This document shows, piece after piece, positions 46,139 through 57,475 of a stretch of 64,000 bases of DNA; positions within the stretch are counted from its first letter, which is position 1; each line of letters opens with the position of its first letter. Under the pieces are notes generated by a model. That model was not told the origin of the DNA. It did no database searches and worked only from the letters and a program-made list of their open reading frames with translations. The stretch comes from Utricularia gibba (lineage: Eukaryota; Streptophyta; Magnoliopsida; Lamiales; Lentibulariaceae). The position numbers and the translations under genes are program-made. The DNA lies in the NCBI GenBank assembly GCA_002189035.1, contig NEEC01000011.1, positions 1,860,001 through 1,924,000 of the forward strand, given 5' to 3'.

Positions 46139-48372
46139 ATGCAACCCAGTGATTCAGGTAACTGTCCTGTTTCATAGGATGAGTGAATTTCGATGAAATA
46201 AGAATTTCCATTAAAAATGTCAGTCTGAATGCTGTATGAACTCTTTGTTTTTATTCATAGGTGATATGTAATTTTGTAGGAAGTCTGACTGGTGTATCAA
46301 ATGGCGAAGCATGTTGTTCAGGGACTGAACAGCAAGTGCATTCTAGGGAGCCAATGACAACTTCACGCGAAATGAACAGTGAAAAGTTGAATGACACGAG
46401 ATATTTTATCATCAAGAGCTTGAGTCATCAAAATATCCAACTGTCAATAAAGAAGGGGATTTGGGCTACTCAAGTTATGAATGAGGGCATTCTTGAAGAA
46501 GCATTTCAAGTAATATTTGTTTCTATCATGTAACATGATCCATAGTACTTCTTTGGGGTTTGATGTATTGTAAAACAGGCAGGAAATTAGATGCCTACAA
46601 CTTTGTTTCAATTTCTATTGTTTCACTTGGGTGGAAGCTAATCACCTAGTTAATGCTTCTAAAGTGGTTCTGCAGAACTCTGGCAGGGTAGTTCTTATAT
46701 TTAGCGTCAACATGAGTGGGTTCTTTCAAGGATATGCTCAGATGATGTCTTCTTTTGGTTGGAGACGGGATAATGTATGGAATCGGGGATCTGGGAAAAG
46801 TAATCACTGGGGACGCAGTTTTAAGGTGAAGTGGTTGTGTTTACATGACTTGCCTTTTCATAAAACGCTTCATCTGAAGAATCCATGGAATGAATTCAAA
46901 CCTGTCAAAATCAGCCGAGATTGCCAGGTTTCGTCTGTTGCCAGCACTTAAAGTGCTATAATGTCCATGCATTACACATAAAAGAATGATGCTGTTGGTG
47001 AACTTTTCAGGAGTTACCTTTTGCTATTGGTAGAGAACTCTGTGAGCTTCTTGATCATGCAGGTGGCCCATCCGCTAGTGTGAAAGAGTATGTTTCTTTA
47101 TCAGTTTGATCTTTATGTATGGTTATGTATTTCATGCTTGTAGTAGTGATATATTATCAAATAATGAAGGGATGGAGTCTCTGATACTGAGCTTTCTGCA
47201 AGAAGAAGCCTCATGCAGCCATTACATAATAATTTTCTTGCACCTCCTATGCAAATGCCACCTTTGCTTTACCCATCTTTTCTTTATCAACAAGCTGAAG
47301 CAATAAGATTTCAGACAGCATATCAAGGAGGTGAAGCATCTCCTGGAAGTTCACATGATGCTTCTCATACTAACAGTCTGGGCTTGTCAACTGAAAGGAG
47401 TGTCTTCAATGGCACTTTTACAGAAGAGGATTTGCTGGAAATGGTACCACGGTGTTTTCTTAATTATCATCTGGGATTTCTGGTTTGTTGCAGTGGTTAA
47501 AAAAAGGCTTTGTGGAAATCTATTTTGAGATGATCTTGCTAATGCCTACATTTTTCATATGATGATGCAGAATTATGAAGAATATTTGGAAGCTTACACT
47601 CGGGGATCTGGAAAAATGCAGTCATCTGTCAGTACATTTTATAGTTCTGCTGTTGATCCTTAAGTTACAAAACCGTAGCTCCAAAAATCTTAATTTTCCT
47701 ATAGGCCACCGGGTTCTCTATATGCCTTCCTAAGGTTATGAACTGAATTTTTTTAAAAATCCCTCTATTTATGATGCGTAGTTATCTTAGTAAACGCATT
47801 AGCATAATCCTTCAGGTGCTGTTTGTTACGTCTGCTTAGATGGAGGAGAGTAATCCATAGCCTTGATTATACTTGTCACTACTATTATTACTGCACAGCT
47901 TCTATGTTAGGAAACCTTTTAACTTTTTCTGACCTACATGAAACAGACTTGTGTAACCACTCCCTCATGTTTTATCTGCATCATGCATCTAGAGAATTCC
48001 GGTGCATTAGTGTTTGTTTATGGTGTTGGTATTTGTCAACATCCTAATCACATAAGTCGACTGCATCTTGGATTGATAGTTGGTTTTCACACTGTCTTCA
48101 CAGTAAAGTGTTGTTTTCAGTTTTTTGTAAAATTCGATTTTCAAACAAAGCTATGCAACTTATTTCTAAGGCTGGAGGACCCACTTCAAGCCTGCCAAAG
48201 TCATCATCTAGCAGAGAGCGTTCTGAGGATTCGTAAGCGTCGCATCCCATGAGCTATTTTCCCAAGTTTCAACAGCGTTCTCAGGTTTGACATTTTGTAA
48301 CAATTGTTCTGTCCACCCAACAGGCACTCAGGCAGTAGCAGCAGCTTGAAGAAAAGAAAGCACCGACAGTAA
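46139..48372 (+). CDS. YTH-domain m6A reader, YTHDC1 type
   Basis: This RNA-binding protein recognises N6-methyladenosine, probably in the nucleus. Exons: 46139-46157, 46280-46509, 46676-46927, 47011-47087, 47170-47443, 47571-47627, 48171-48232, 48324-48372 (339 residues). The YTH domain starts near residue 47 (RYFIIKSLSHQNIQLS) and includes GIWATQ (Trp68), LIFSVNMSGFFQGYAQM, GWRRDNVW, HLKNPWNEFKPVKISRDCQ. Trp68 and Trp118 are likely cage residues. The domain is closer to animal YTHDC1 and the plant ECT12-like group than to the long ECT1-11 or CPSF30-L proteins, from remembered sequences. The tail is Ser-rich and ends with a basic KKRKHRQ, a possible nuclear signal. The six-codon first exon is supported by phase and by an upstream stop. 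Confidence 0.9.
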
Positions 48373-48727
48373 GTAGCAGCCAAGCTGGGGTTGCACGACT
48401 TCACGCTCACCGTTTCTTTGGGTCCTTGGTACATTAACTGATACCACTGACCCTGTTCTCCCTTGTGTGGGAAAAACTGTGCTTTGATTCACTGTGTACA
48501 GAAATGCAGCCTCCAGTTTGCGAACTTGGCAGCTTGGTTTAGGTGTGCTGGGCTTCGTATTCAGACTAAATGGCACACCATTCTAATGCCAGAAAAGCAA
48601 ACTAACTTATTTCCCTAAAATTCAGAACCTCAAAAGCTTTCTAATGCTTGCCCATTTATTAGTGTATGTTTGTCTTCCACCATGCATCAAGTTTAGAGGA
48701 TTCAAATCCCGATAAAATTAGCATTTA

Positions 48728-48942
48728 GGTCTTGTTTGATATGAGGGTATAAGGTTGGTTTATAATAGTTTTAATAAAATTGTATTGTTTGGTATGTGTG
48801 TATAATTATACTTTATATATGGACATCATAATTATTATATTCATGTAATAATGTATATCCAATGAGAATATAGGTATTTTTATACCTAAATCCAAATAAT
48901 CTAAACACACTAATACTTAAAACACATCAATCAAATAAGACC
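48728..48942. mobile_element. Tourist-like (PIF/Harbinger) MITE, 215 bp
   Basis: The left end is GGTCTTGTTTGATATGAGG and the right end read inward is GGTCTTATTTGATTGATG, giving 12 of the first 13 bases identical. Both ends are flanked by TTA (48725-48727 and 48943-48945), the 3-bp target-site duplication of PIF/Harbinger elements. The interior is AT-rich without coding capacity. The GG...TTGTTTG start is typical of Tourist-like families. Confidence 0.8.
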
Positions 48943-49097
48943 TTAATGGGATAGAATGATAATTAAATCTGAAATTTAATTGTAAAATCATAGTTAAATG
49001 GTAAAATAGTTTTGAATCCTTCAGTTTCGATCTAATGATATTTTAAATAAAAATATTATATATTCTAACCACACGTTTGAATTTGTTAATGTGGATC

Positions 49098-49103
49098 CAC
49101 GTG
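49098..49103. promoter_or_regulatory. G-box upstream of PGRL1
   Basis: CACGTG within CCACGTGGC lies about 190 bases upstream of the PGRL1 ATG. G-boxes are bound by bZIP and bHLH factors and are common in light-regulated plastid-protein genes. The role here is inferred. Confidence 0.45.
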
Positions 49104-49291
49104 GCATTCTGGGATTGGCGAGCTGCCAAAGATTTGAAGAAACGACTGTAGAGTTCCCGGTTGATTTCATCCTCTCCACACAATCTCGCTTGCCTTATCT
49201 CCGGCGTGATGAATTCCCACCAAAACCCCATGAAATATCTGTCGTTCTTCGCCGAGGCCATCTCCGCAAAACCTCTTCCCTCCCGCCGGAA

Positions 49292-51099
49292 ATGGCTTCC
49301 AAACTTCTTGGTTGCGCCGTGCGCACACCCAGGAGCCTCTCATCGTCCAGCTTCAGGAACCCGCTCTTTTCTGTTTCTTCTTTACCCTCCTCGGCGCCTC
49401 AACTTCAATTTCCTCTCAACAATCACTTCCTGCGCCGTCGTATTTTCGTGGTAGCCCCGAAGGCCACCGCCGATCAACCGGGTCTGCTTCATTCATGATG
49501 GCGTTTCAATGTGTTGGATGTTTTATAGGCACTGATTGTTGGGTTGTACTTGGATTGGCTGTTGCTTTTCAGGCCAGGTGAAAGAAGGGGAAGTTGTTGA
49601 TAGCAATGTATTGCCATATTGCAGCATTGATAAGAAGCAGAAAAGGAGTATCGGTGAAATGGAACAAGAATTCCTCCAAGCACTGCAGGTGATAGATTAT
49701 ACATCCTTGGAATCCTTTTTTTTTTTTACTTTGATTTCTGATACCTGACCTTTTTTTTTTTTTTTTTTTGAGTGAGCAGTCGTTCTATTATGATGGAAAG
49801 TCCATCATGTCCAACGAGGAATTTGATAACCTCAAGGAAGAACTTATGTGGGAAGGAAGCAGCGTTGTTATGCTAAGTAAACTGTTTTTTCGTTGTCTGC
49901 TTCTATTTCTATAGTGCTTAGTTTCAGTTCATACTTGTAAATAGCGTTAGATGTTGCTTCATGAACGTTTTCGTGCTCTGTCTGCTGTAGGTGCTGATGA
50001 GCAGAGATTCCTGGAAGCTTCAATGGCTTATGCATCTGGGAGTCCAATTTTATCGGATGAAGACTTTGACAAGTTGAAACAGAAACTTAAGGCATGAATA
50101 AAAACTAGTCTTCAACTAGTAATCTTGTCTAATTCTGCTAGCTTTTGCAGGTGTGCTTATTTCCTACTTGTTCCAATATGCATTCTGAATTTTGTAGGAG
50201 GATGGCAGCGAAATAGTTGTGGAGGGTCCTCGATGCAGCCTCCGCAGTCGAAAGGTCTGTAAAGGTTACTCCTCCTCACTTGCCATTGTGGTGATATGAA
50301 ATTATAATTGTCATTCTCCTACCATGTTGGCCTGCAGGTTTACAGTGACCTTTCTGTTGATTACCTCAAGATGTTTCTGCTTAATGTGCCAGCTGCATTC
50401 GTTGCATTAGGATTGTAAGTGTAAAATTGTATTCGCTTTACAAAATTTTTACTGAACATGAAACCCCTTGCCTGCATAACCATTCCAGGTTTTTTTTTCT
50501 CGATGACTTGACTGGCTTTGAGATCACTTATCTTTTAGAGGTAACTGAGTGATCATATTGGATACATCCTTACTGCCATAGATGCCATGAGCTGCTTCTC
50601 TTATGGTTTTGGCCCTTGTCCAGCTTCCAGAGCCATTTAGTTTCCTCTTCACATGGTTTGCTGCTTTGCCGCTACTCCTGTGGTTATCTTTCACCCTAAC
50701 AAACTTCATTGTGAAAGATTTTCTAATCTTGGTGGCAAGTTTCTCTCACCCTCATGCCTTTCAGTTTTCTTCTGGAAAAAATGATGAAGGCTTTAACATT
50801 TCAGGGACCCTGTCCAAACTGCGGCACCGAAAACAATTCCTTCTTCGGTACCATACTGTCTATATCCAGCGGGGGAACTATCAACACAGTGAAATGCTCA
50901 AAGTAAGCAAATCCGGTTAAAAGAAGTCATTTCTGTGATAGTATGGCATATGAAATCGTGCCTTCCATGTTTCATTATCTTGTATAGTACTTTTTCTAGA
51001 CTGCTGATAACAGATTGCTGTCTCATTAGCTGTGCGACGGAGATGCTGTACGATTCTAAGTCACGTTTGATCACACTTCCTGAGGGAAGCGAGGCATAA
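49292..51099 (+). CDS. PGRL1: PGRL1, PGR5-like protein of photosystem I cyclic electron flow
   Basis: This thylakoid membrane protein acts with PGR5 in ferredoxin-dependent cyclic electron flow. Exons: 49292-49481, 49573-49688, 49780-49876, 49991-50091, 50198-50254, 50338-50414, 50489-50540, 50624-50731, 50805-50902, 51030-51099 (321 residues). A Ser/Arg-rich transit peptide covers about the first 60 residues. Highly conserved blocks follow: NVLPYCSIDKK, IGEMEQEFLQALQSFYYDGK, FDNLKEELMWEGSSVVMLS, GPRCSLRSRKVYSDLSVDY. Two membrane helices (around LNVPAAFVALGLFFF and FTWFAALPLLLWLSFTLT) precede the stromal Cys motifs CPNCGTEN and, later, KCSNCATEM, the redox/iron-binding cysteines. The fourth intron begins GC, not GT. 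The third intron ends after a 19-base T tract upstream. Confidence 0.97.
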
Positions 51100-52579
51100 C
51101 TTGAGGTACCAAACCTCCCTACTTCTTCCTCATCTCAGTCAAGAAGTGAAGTAGTTGCTCTTTGTGATCATTGTGGCATACATGCGGTGGTTTGGTTGAA
51201 CCATATATTGACTTGCAATGTAGGTTTCAGGAGCTCAGCTCCGGTCTAAGCCTGAGCCTGTCACAGAAACTGTGTTAATATTTGTAAAGTGAGAATGGTT
51301 TGCTTTCCCTTCCGGTGCAAGCAGGCAGCAAAGACTGAGTTGTAAGTAGTTCACTTTGAACTGCATTGGATCATCTCCTTTCATACACACTCTCACCAAT
51401 ATTAGAAATCTTGTAGACTCAATAGATTAAAAAATGTATTTTGATGAATAAAAAAGTTAATGTAGGTGGAGGTAATGAAGCACATACTAAAAGTCATTTA
51501 ATTATTTTAAATGTAATCATTCGTACATTCTATCTCATATATTAAGATAAAAAAAATATGTTGGTGATTAGATTTCTTAAACACATCGTATTAGATGCCA
51601 AATTTCTAAATAGTCCAAATTTGTGTCAAATCATTGGTAGTCTTAGTCCACTATACTTGTCTCGAATAATGCCATTATTCGATAAAAAAATTAATTTCGA
51701 CTAATATATGTATTATAATTATTACATATAAATACATATATATATATATATGTCACATTGTTGATTTGTTTTTGAAATATGATTTTGTCTGTCGTCACGT
51801 GACTCGCGTGATGCCAAGCCGACGTCGGTGCGAAGTGCCATATAGATAATCGAATTATTCTCTGGAAATAAAAACAAAAATTAGGAAAAAGAAGGTGAAT
51901 ACTACGTGGTCGCGTTACAGCCGTAGATAACTCGCCTCAGGTCCAATCATCCATCCTTCAAATCCACGGTGGACACCACATCGGCTTCTCCTCCCACCGC
52001 TGCAAATCCACCGGAGAACGACACAGTTACGCCCACGATCTTGAAAAGGACTCCCTAATTTCTCATCCTGGATTAGTAAGTGTGTTTTTACTGCAATAAC
52101 TGTTGAATTATCGAGGGAAATCTCAGTGTTTTGAATTGTCTGATTTTCCTTCATGGGCACGCTTAACTTTGGAGAAGGCATTTCTGGATTTTCTGAATTG
52201 GAGCTGGTTCCGTCAGTTGCTTCGGTGACTTGAATTACAAAGTCTGCCGCCGGTATGAAGTTCTTATTCAAAGTTGAAAGCTTTTATCGCATGCGCATTA
52301 GAAATTAAGGTAGTTCCTGTTTATTTTGGTAGTAGACTTAACTTGTTTGGTCTGAGCCGCTCTCTCTCAACTGGAATTCCTAGTAATCGCTGCTTATTTT
52401 TTCTGAGTTTTTACCATCAGACTACAACCAAGAGATTCTTGTTGTATGCTTGATGTTTTTGGCTCAGCAAGTTACGATCGGGTGCAAGCATATTCTGAAC
52501 TTGAGGAAATGGTTATTGGTTCATGTAATTGACAGGATGGTTGATGCGTCCTAGAAAGAAGTCCTAAAGGGTACCCATC
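51100..52579. other. Spacer and leader of the bZIP gene
   Basis: This holds the PGRL1 3' UTR, an AT dinucleotide run (about 51737-51752) and a palindromic G-box TCACGTGA (51795-51802). It also holds a probable bZIP leader with an intron (possible donor GTAAGT at 52076, acceptor near 52535). The 119-codon minus frame at 51915-52271 has no family resemblance and is not called. Confidence 0.5.
51795..51802. promoter_or_regulatory. Palindromic G-box upstream of the bZIP gene
   Basis: TCACGTGA lies about 780 bases upstream of the ATG of a G-box-binding-type bZIP factor. Autoregulation is possible but only inferred from the motif. Confidence 0.35.
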
Positions 52580-55049
52580 ATGAGTAGTAGTGACGCTGAT
52601 AAATCCTCCAAGGAGGACAAAGAAGCAAACGATGCAAGAACTCCTACCTCACAGGCATTGTTTCTCATACGTTGATTTTTTTTTTTTTTCATGTTTTATT
52701 GCTTCAAGATCGAAAGGGTTTCGTATCATATTTTTGTAAATTCAGGAGCAGATACCCCCAGCTGCAGGAGCAACTCCTGCTGACTGGACAGGTTTTCAGG
52801 TTAACATTGGAAACGTGGCAAGAAAGTTCATTCATGTATTATGCATACGTTTAGTTATGCGTACCTTCTTGTTTTTCCTTAGGCTTACTCACCAATGCCT
52901 CCACATGGGTTCCTAGCTTCGAGTCCTCAAGCGCACCCGTACATGTGGGGAGTTCAGGTATGAACCTCTCTTTGTATTCTGAGTTTACTAAGCGTAACAT
53001 TTTGTGGTGATTCCTGGAAGTGCTGTGGTGTATTTGGTTATTGAAATAATATTAAGCCTATTTGCCTTTCACTGTAAGTATTTCATTATGTTCATATAGA
53101 ATCTCTTTTTTCAGGTTTTAGTTAGAAAAAAATAACCGTATGGCGTCGTTTACTTTATAATGCTAAAGAAATTTGACTTTCTTGGTCAAATCCAGTGAAT
53201 TTAATTTATCCTGGTTCATTTCAGTGAGAACATTATTTCAGCAGGAATCCCCAACTTATTACCAGTTTCCTTTGTTTTCAATTCACCTTTTCTTGTTTGC
53301 AGCAATTTATTCCACCCTATGGTCCTCCTCCACATCCATATGTTGCCATGTATCCCCATGGAGGCCTTTATGCACACCCAACAATGACTCCGGTACTTAT
53401 TTGTTTATGTTTCTGATTGATCATCCTCCTGTCAAGAATTTGTATTCTACTTATTCATATTTAAATTTGTTCAGGGGACCTACCCTTTTAGCCCATTTGG
53501 TGTCCCTTCACCTAATGGTATTGCAGAAGCCTCTGTGAGTAGTCCTTATTGTCATATTTTTCTTTTTATGGTTCCCTTATTTCCTTCTTAACTACAAAGA
53601 TTGAAGTTTCTAATCTGCCCCCTGATTGTATGTGAAGGGCATGGCTCCTACTGTTGAAGTGGGTGGCAAGTCACCTGAGGGCAAGGGGAAGTTGTCCATT
53701 AAAAGATCCAGGGGAAGTTTGGGGAGTCTCAATATGATAACTGGGAAGAAAAATGAGCGTGGAAATGAATCAGGAGCTGCAGCCAATGGTGCTCATTCTA
53801 AAAGGTAAGGGGCCCTCGAGTGAAAGGGCTTTTTAAGTTATTGATGCATCAAATATACCCATCTCATATTGGGGTCTCAAATTCCTTTTACTCAACTGAT
53901 GTGTGCCCAATTTTTCAGTGATGAGAGTGCAAGTGAAGGTTCAAGCGACGGGAGTGAAGCAAATTCCCAACATGTAAGATTTGCTTATAAAGGCAGTGGG
54001 TTGCATATCTTTTACTATGTGTCTCGCAAAAGTGAAAATAAGAACCCCTCTCCGTTACATTTTCAAGTAGAACTCATAATTCTTTTGAAAATAAGATACT
54101 TCTTAGGCAGTTCCATCCGTGATGTATTTCGTCTGATTTGGTTTCCAGGAGTCCCAAGTGAAGTCCTCAGATCAACCAGACTCAGGTGCTTCTTAAAGAG
54201 TTGCCCTTATGCCTGCACTCTAGGTTGGCCTTCAGTCTTGTGTAATAACCAACTTGTATTTCGTGGCAGCAGCAGCAGAAGAGCCGTCTCAGAATGGTGC
54301 GGCCTCTCAAAATGGCGGATCTAGTGGCCCTCATGTTATGATGGCTCAAAATGTTCCCATTGTGCCTGTTCCTGCAGTCGGGGCTGTTAGTGGCATTCCT
54401 GGCCCACCAACCAACTTGAATATTGGAATTGATTACTGGGCCACCGCACCTGCAGTGCACGGAAAGGTTCCTGGTGCAGCAGTAACCGGAGGAGTGGTTG
54501 CTCCTGGCACACGTGATGGTATCCAATCACAGATGTGGATTCAGGTTTCTTTTCTTTTCTTTACCCAAACCTGTTGAAGTCTTTGTAAAGGAATTGGAAA
54601 CTGCAGCTCGGTGTATACGTGAATGTGCTTGGTTTGCCTGAAATGCAGGATGAAAGGGAGCTCAAAAGACAGAGAAGAAAGCAATCCAACAGAGAATCCG
54701 CACGGAGGTCAAGACTGCGTAAGCAAGTATGTACGCCTCACATCTGCATCATTTCAAGTGCAAGTATAGCATCCTGAAACTGTCGCATTGCATTGCAATC
54801 CAGGCAGAATGTGATGAACTCGCCCAACGAGCTGAAGCACTAAAAGAAGAAAATATGTCTCTCAGGGCCGAGATAACTCGCTTAAAGAGTGAGTACGAGC
54901 AGCTTCTGTCTCAGAATGCTTCCCTCAAGGTACACCATGACTGCTTGCTTAGCTTCTTTCTACCACCCACCCTGATATACCATTGGCAGGAGAGACTCGG
55001 TGAGCTTCCTGAGCATGAACGGAGCCAGGAGGAAGGCGAGGGCCAGTGA
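52580..55049 (+). CDS. G-box-binding bZIP transcription factor (bZIP16/bZIP68/GBF1 group)
   Basis: This nuclear factor binds CACGTG elements in light- and stress-responsive promoters. Exons: 52580-52654, 52746-52799, 52883-52957, 53303-53392, 53475-53534, 53638-53804, 53919-53973, 54149-54185, 54270-54544, 54649-54726, 54804-54929, 54990-55049 (383 residues). The N-terminal proline-rich domain ([40 protein letters not shown]) is the GBF signature, and [16 protein letters not shown] follows. The basic region [20 protein letters not shown] has the N310-x7-R318 contact pair. The zipper has leucines at 328, 335, 342, 349 and 356. The C-terminus after the zipper is short compared with what I recall for bZIP16 or bZIP68. 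The first intron begins GC. It is closest to bZIP16/68; which one cannot be settled here. Confidence 0.95.
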
Positions 55050-56345
55050 AGCTGGCCACCACCATCTGATTGATAAGCATCTCCCCCACTGGTTAGTTTG
55101 ACCTTCTGCCCAACTCCTAACAGGGAACCCCATATTTCTGCATACTGCTGCTGTTGCTTCCTCCCCATCGTCCATATCTATCTGCCCCACTTTCCCATCT
55201 TTTTCTAGTTGTGACAAAGTGTGTGATGTAATCTTGTAACAAGCTATATGCTGATCATTCTCCATCCGTTGAAGCTATAACCCCATTATCCCCCCAACCA
55301 GAAGCTGAGTTTCTTGAAAACCCTAGACATGAGTGCTTCCATAGCTTCAGTTCTTGTGAGCAGAGACACAGGTGCTGCTCCTTCTTCAGTTGTAGTCCTT
55401 GACCAGAATCCTGGAGATGCAAAACCAGCAAAGGATGCGGATGCGAATGCGAATGCGAATGCGAATGCTCGTCCCATCTGCCAAAATATAAAGCTGTAGT
55501 AGAAATCCGTCAAAACCCTTTTGGATGGTTTTGATGGTGGAAATTGAATATATTAAAATTATATTTTAATAAGAATGTGTAAATGAGATAGTATGTTTGA
55601 TGGATAAATTATAAATAAGATGTAAAATATTTTATTTATATGAAAAAATAATTATTTTTGATTATTTTGTAATATAAATAAAAAATAATTAGAGGATAAA
55701 AATATCAAATAAATGCATGTAAACCCTATTTTTTAAAGAATTTACGTATTCCATAATTTAGGAAGATATCTCAATCCAAATCTTGTATAAATAGATATTT
55801 TAATATATCTATTAACATATCTTTCATTAATTTTTAATAGGGTTTGAGTATATTATCTTTTTGATAAAATATATTTATTTGAGTTACTCTTTATTTATTC
55901 ATTTACTATTTTACTTATATTAATACATATAGAATAATCTAAAATAGTTATTAAAATCATAAATATAAGTGACAGAAAAAAATTGTAAGTTTCATTTATT
56001 TTAACAGAGATTGATTATATATATATATATATTTGACAAAATGTATTTATTTTAATTACTCTTTATTTATTCAAGTAATAAGAGTCTTAATGAATATTCC
56101 CTTTCATTTTGTGAGAATTTTCAGGATATTCCAATCTAGAATTTTTCTAAAAAAATATACTATTTTCTAAAAATAATGTTAGTTTTTGTATAAGAAAAGG
56201 ATCGTGTCGGGAAAGAGATATTTTTGTTGGAAGCCTGGCGGAATAGAAGGCTTAGGCCCACTTGGATATTTGACCTTTTCCTTCCATCTTATCCTCTTCT
56301 AAATACGCAGCGCCAAACTCTCAAAATTCACTTGAAAAATATCTC
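55050..56345. other. 3' region of bZIP and AT-rich spacer
   Basis: About 450 bases are probable bZIP 3' UTR, including a GCGAAT hexanucleotide repeat (55433-55468). Bases 55520-56200 are AT-rich and hold a stretch (about 55590-55670) similar to 20200-20260. The last 100 bases are the DUF760 gene leader. Confidence 0.55.
55433..55468. repeat. Hexanucleotide microsatellite (GCGAAT)n
   Basis: About six units of GATGCG/AATGCG in tandem lie in the presumed 3' UTR of the bZIP gene. A chance open frame reads it as an Asn-Ala repeat. Confidence 0.9.
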
Positions 56346-57475
56346 ATGGACGCCGGTCTCTGCCCAGCCGCTCTCAAGCATTGCTTCCCTTTTCCCTCCT
56401 CCTCCACTCCCAATCCCACTCCCTGTCGTCGGATCCTCCCATCGCGGCCCTCGATTTTGGTGGCCTCCGGTGCTTCCAGGGACGCCGATCCTTGCCTTCT
56501 CGCCCCTCTCGAGCCACGATCCCCCGCCGGGAAGCTTCTGAATCGGGTCCTTTTAGATGATCGGAAGAGTCTTCCCCTCGCCGCTGGCAAGGAACTGTCG
56601 CGCATCGCACTACGGAGGGAGGACGCGGCCTCGATGAAGACGGGTCTCAGTCTCACCTCTGCCGACGAAGCGTTTCTATACAGGTTTGGCCTCCGTATCC
56701 TTTGTAGAAATCTTAGAATTGGTTCACCGAGACACCGATTTCACGCAGGCGAATCGCGCAAATGAAGGAGGAGGAATGCAGAATTGAAGTGGAGGACGTA
56801 ATCTACGCCCTCATACTCCACAAATTCGTGGAAATGAGAGTCCATTTGGTCCCTCGTCTCTCCCAATGCCTATGCAACAATAGATTAGAAATCTGGCCTC
56901 GCCATGACTGGGAACTGGAATCCATCCACAGCATCGAAGTTCTCGAAATGGTGAGAGAGCACGTGAACTCAACCCCCGGCTACAGAGCAGACTGCAGCAT
57001 CAGAGAAAGTTGGAGCACAACACAAATCCAACGAGCCCACCTCCGCAATCTCTACAACGCCTCCATTTTCTACGGCTACTTCCTCAAATCAGCTTCCGTG
57101 AGACACACCCTGGAATCAAATCTGATCACAAAAGCCAGCTACCACCATCTCCTTCCCCTGCTATCGAATTGCATTGGGCTTCTGGGCGGAGGCGACAAGG
57201 ACACCAGCCTTAAAGGGTATGTGATGGGACTGAAGCAGGAAACAGTGGAGGTCTGCGGGAAGGTGAGATCGAGGGAAGCGGTGGATGTGGTCGGCCGGCA
57301 CTGCTGCGCCCTGTTCGGGGAGAGCAACAAGGACTGTGGGGTGGTGGCGACTTCCTTTGCGAGCGTGAAGAGGCTGCTTCTTGAAGCGGTTGCCTTCGGG
57401 TGCTTTCTCTGGGACGCAGAGACGTGTGTGGACTCTGTGTATCCCCTTGAGGATAGCATCCCACTCTCTTCTTAG
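56346..57475 (+). CDS. DUF760 family protein, plastid-targeted
   Basis: This is a plant protein of unknown biochemical role; family members include UV-B-induced, chloroplast-located proteins. Exons 56346-56683 and 56749-57475 join in phase to give 354 residues. The N-terminus is rich in Pro, Ser and Arg with a VASGAS stretch, consistent with a transit peptide of about 45-60 residues. The conserved part begins after the splice (RRIAQMKEEECRIEVEDVIY), then LRNLYNASIFYGYFLKSASVR, which matches the typical DUF760 block with ATLYIGYFLK-like sequence. The family assignment is from pattern memory and is moderately sure. It is in tandem with the bZIP and AAA genes with no sign of functional linkage. 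Confidence 0.8.

Larger units (their letters stand above)
48373..49291. other. Spacer between YTH and PGRL1
   Basis: This contains the YTH 3' UTR, a Tourist-like MITE (48728-48942) and the PGRL1 promoter with a G-box CACGTG at 49098-49103. No gene is supported. Confidence 0.6.

Noticed and set aside
51915-52271. 119-codon minus-strand frame upstream of the bZIP gene
   Set aside because: It overlaps the presumed bZIP leader, resembles no family and has no promoter context; probably chance.
55314-55499. Small frame with an Asn-Ala repeat
   Set aside because: It reads the GCGAAT microsatellite in the bZIP 3' UTR; no evidence of translation.
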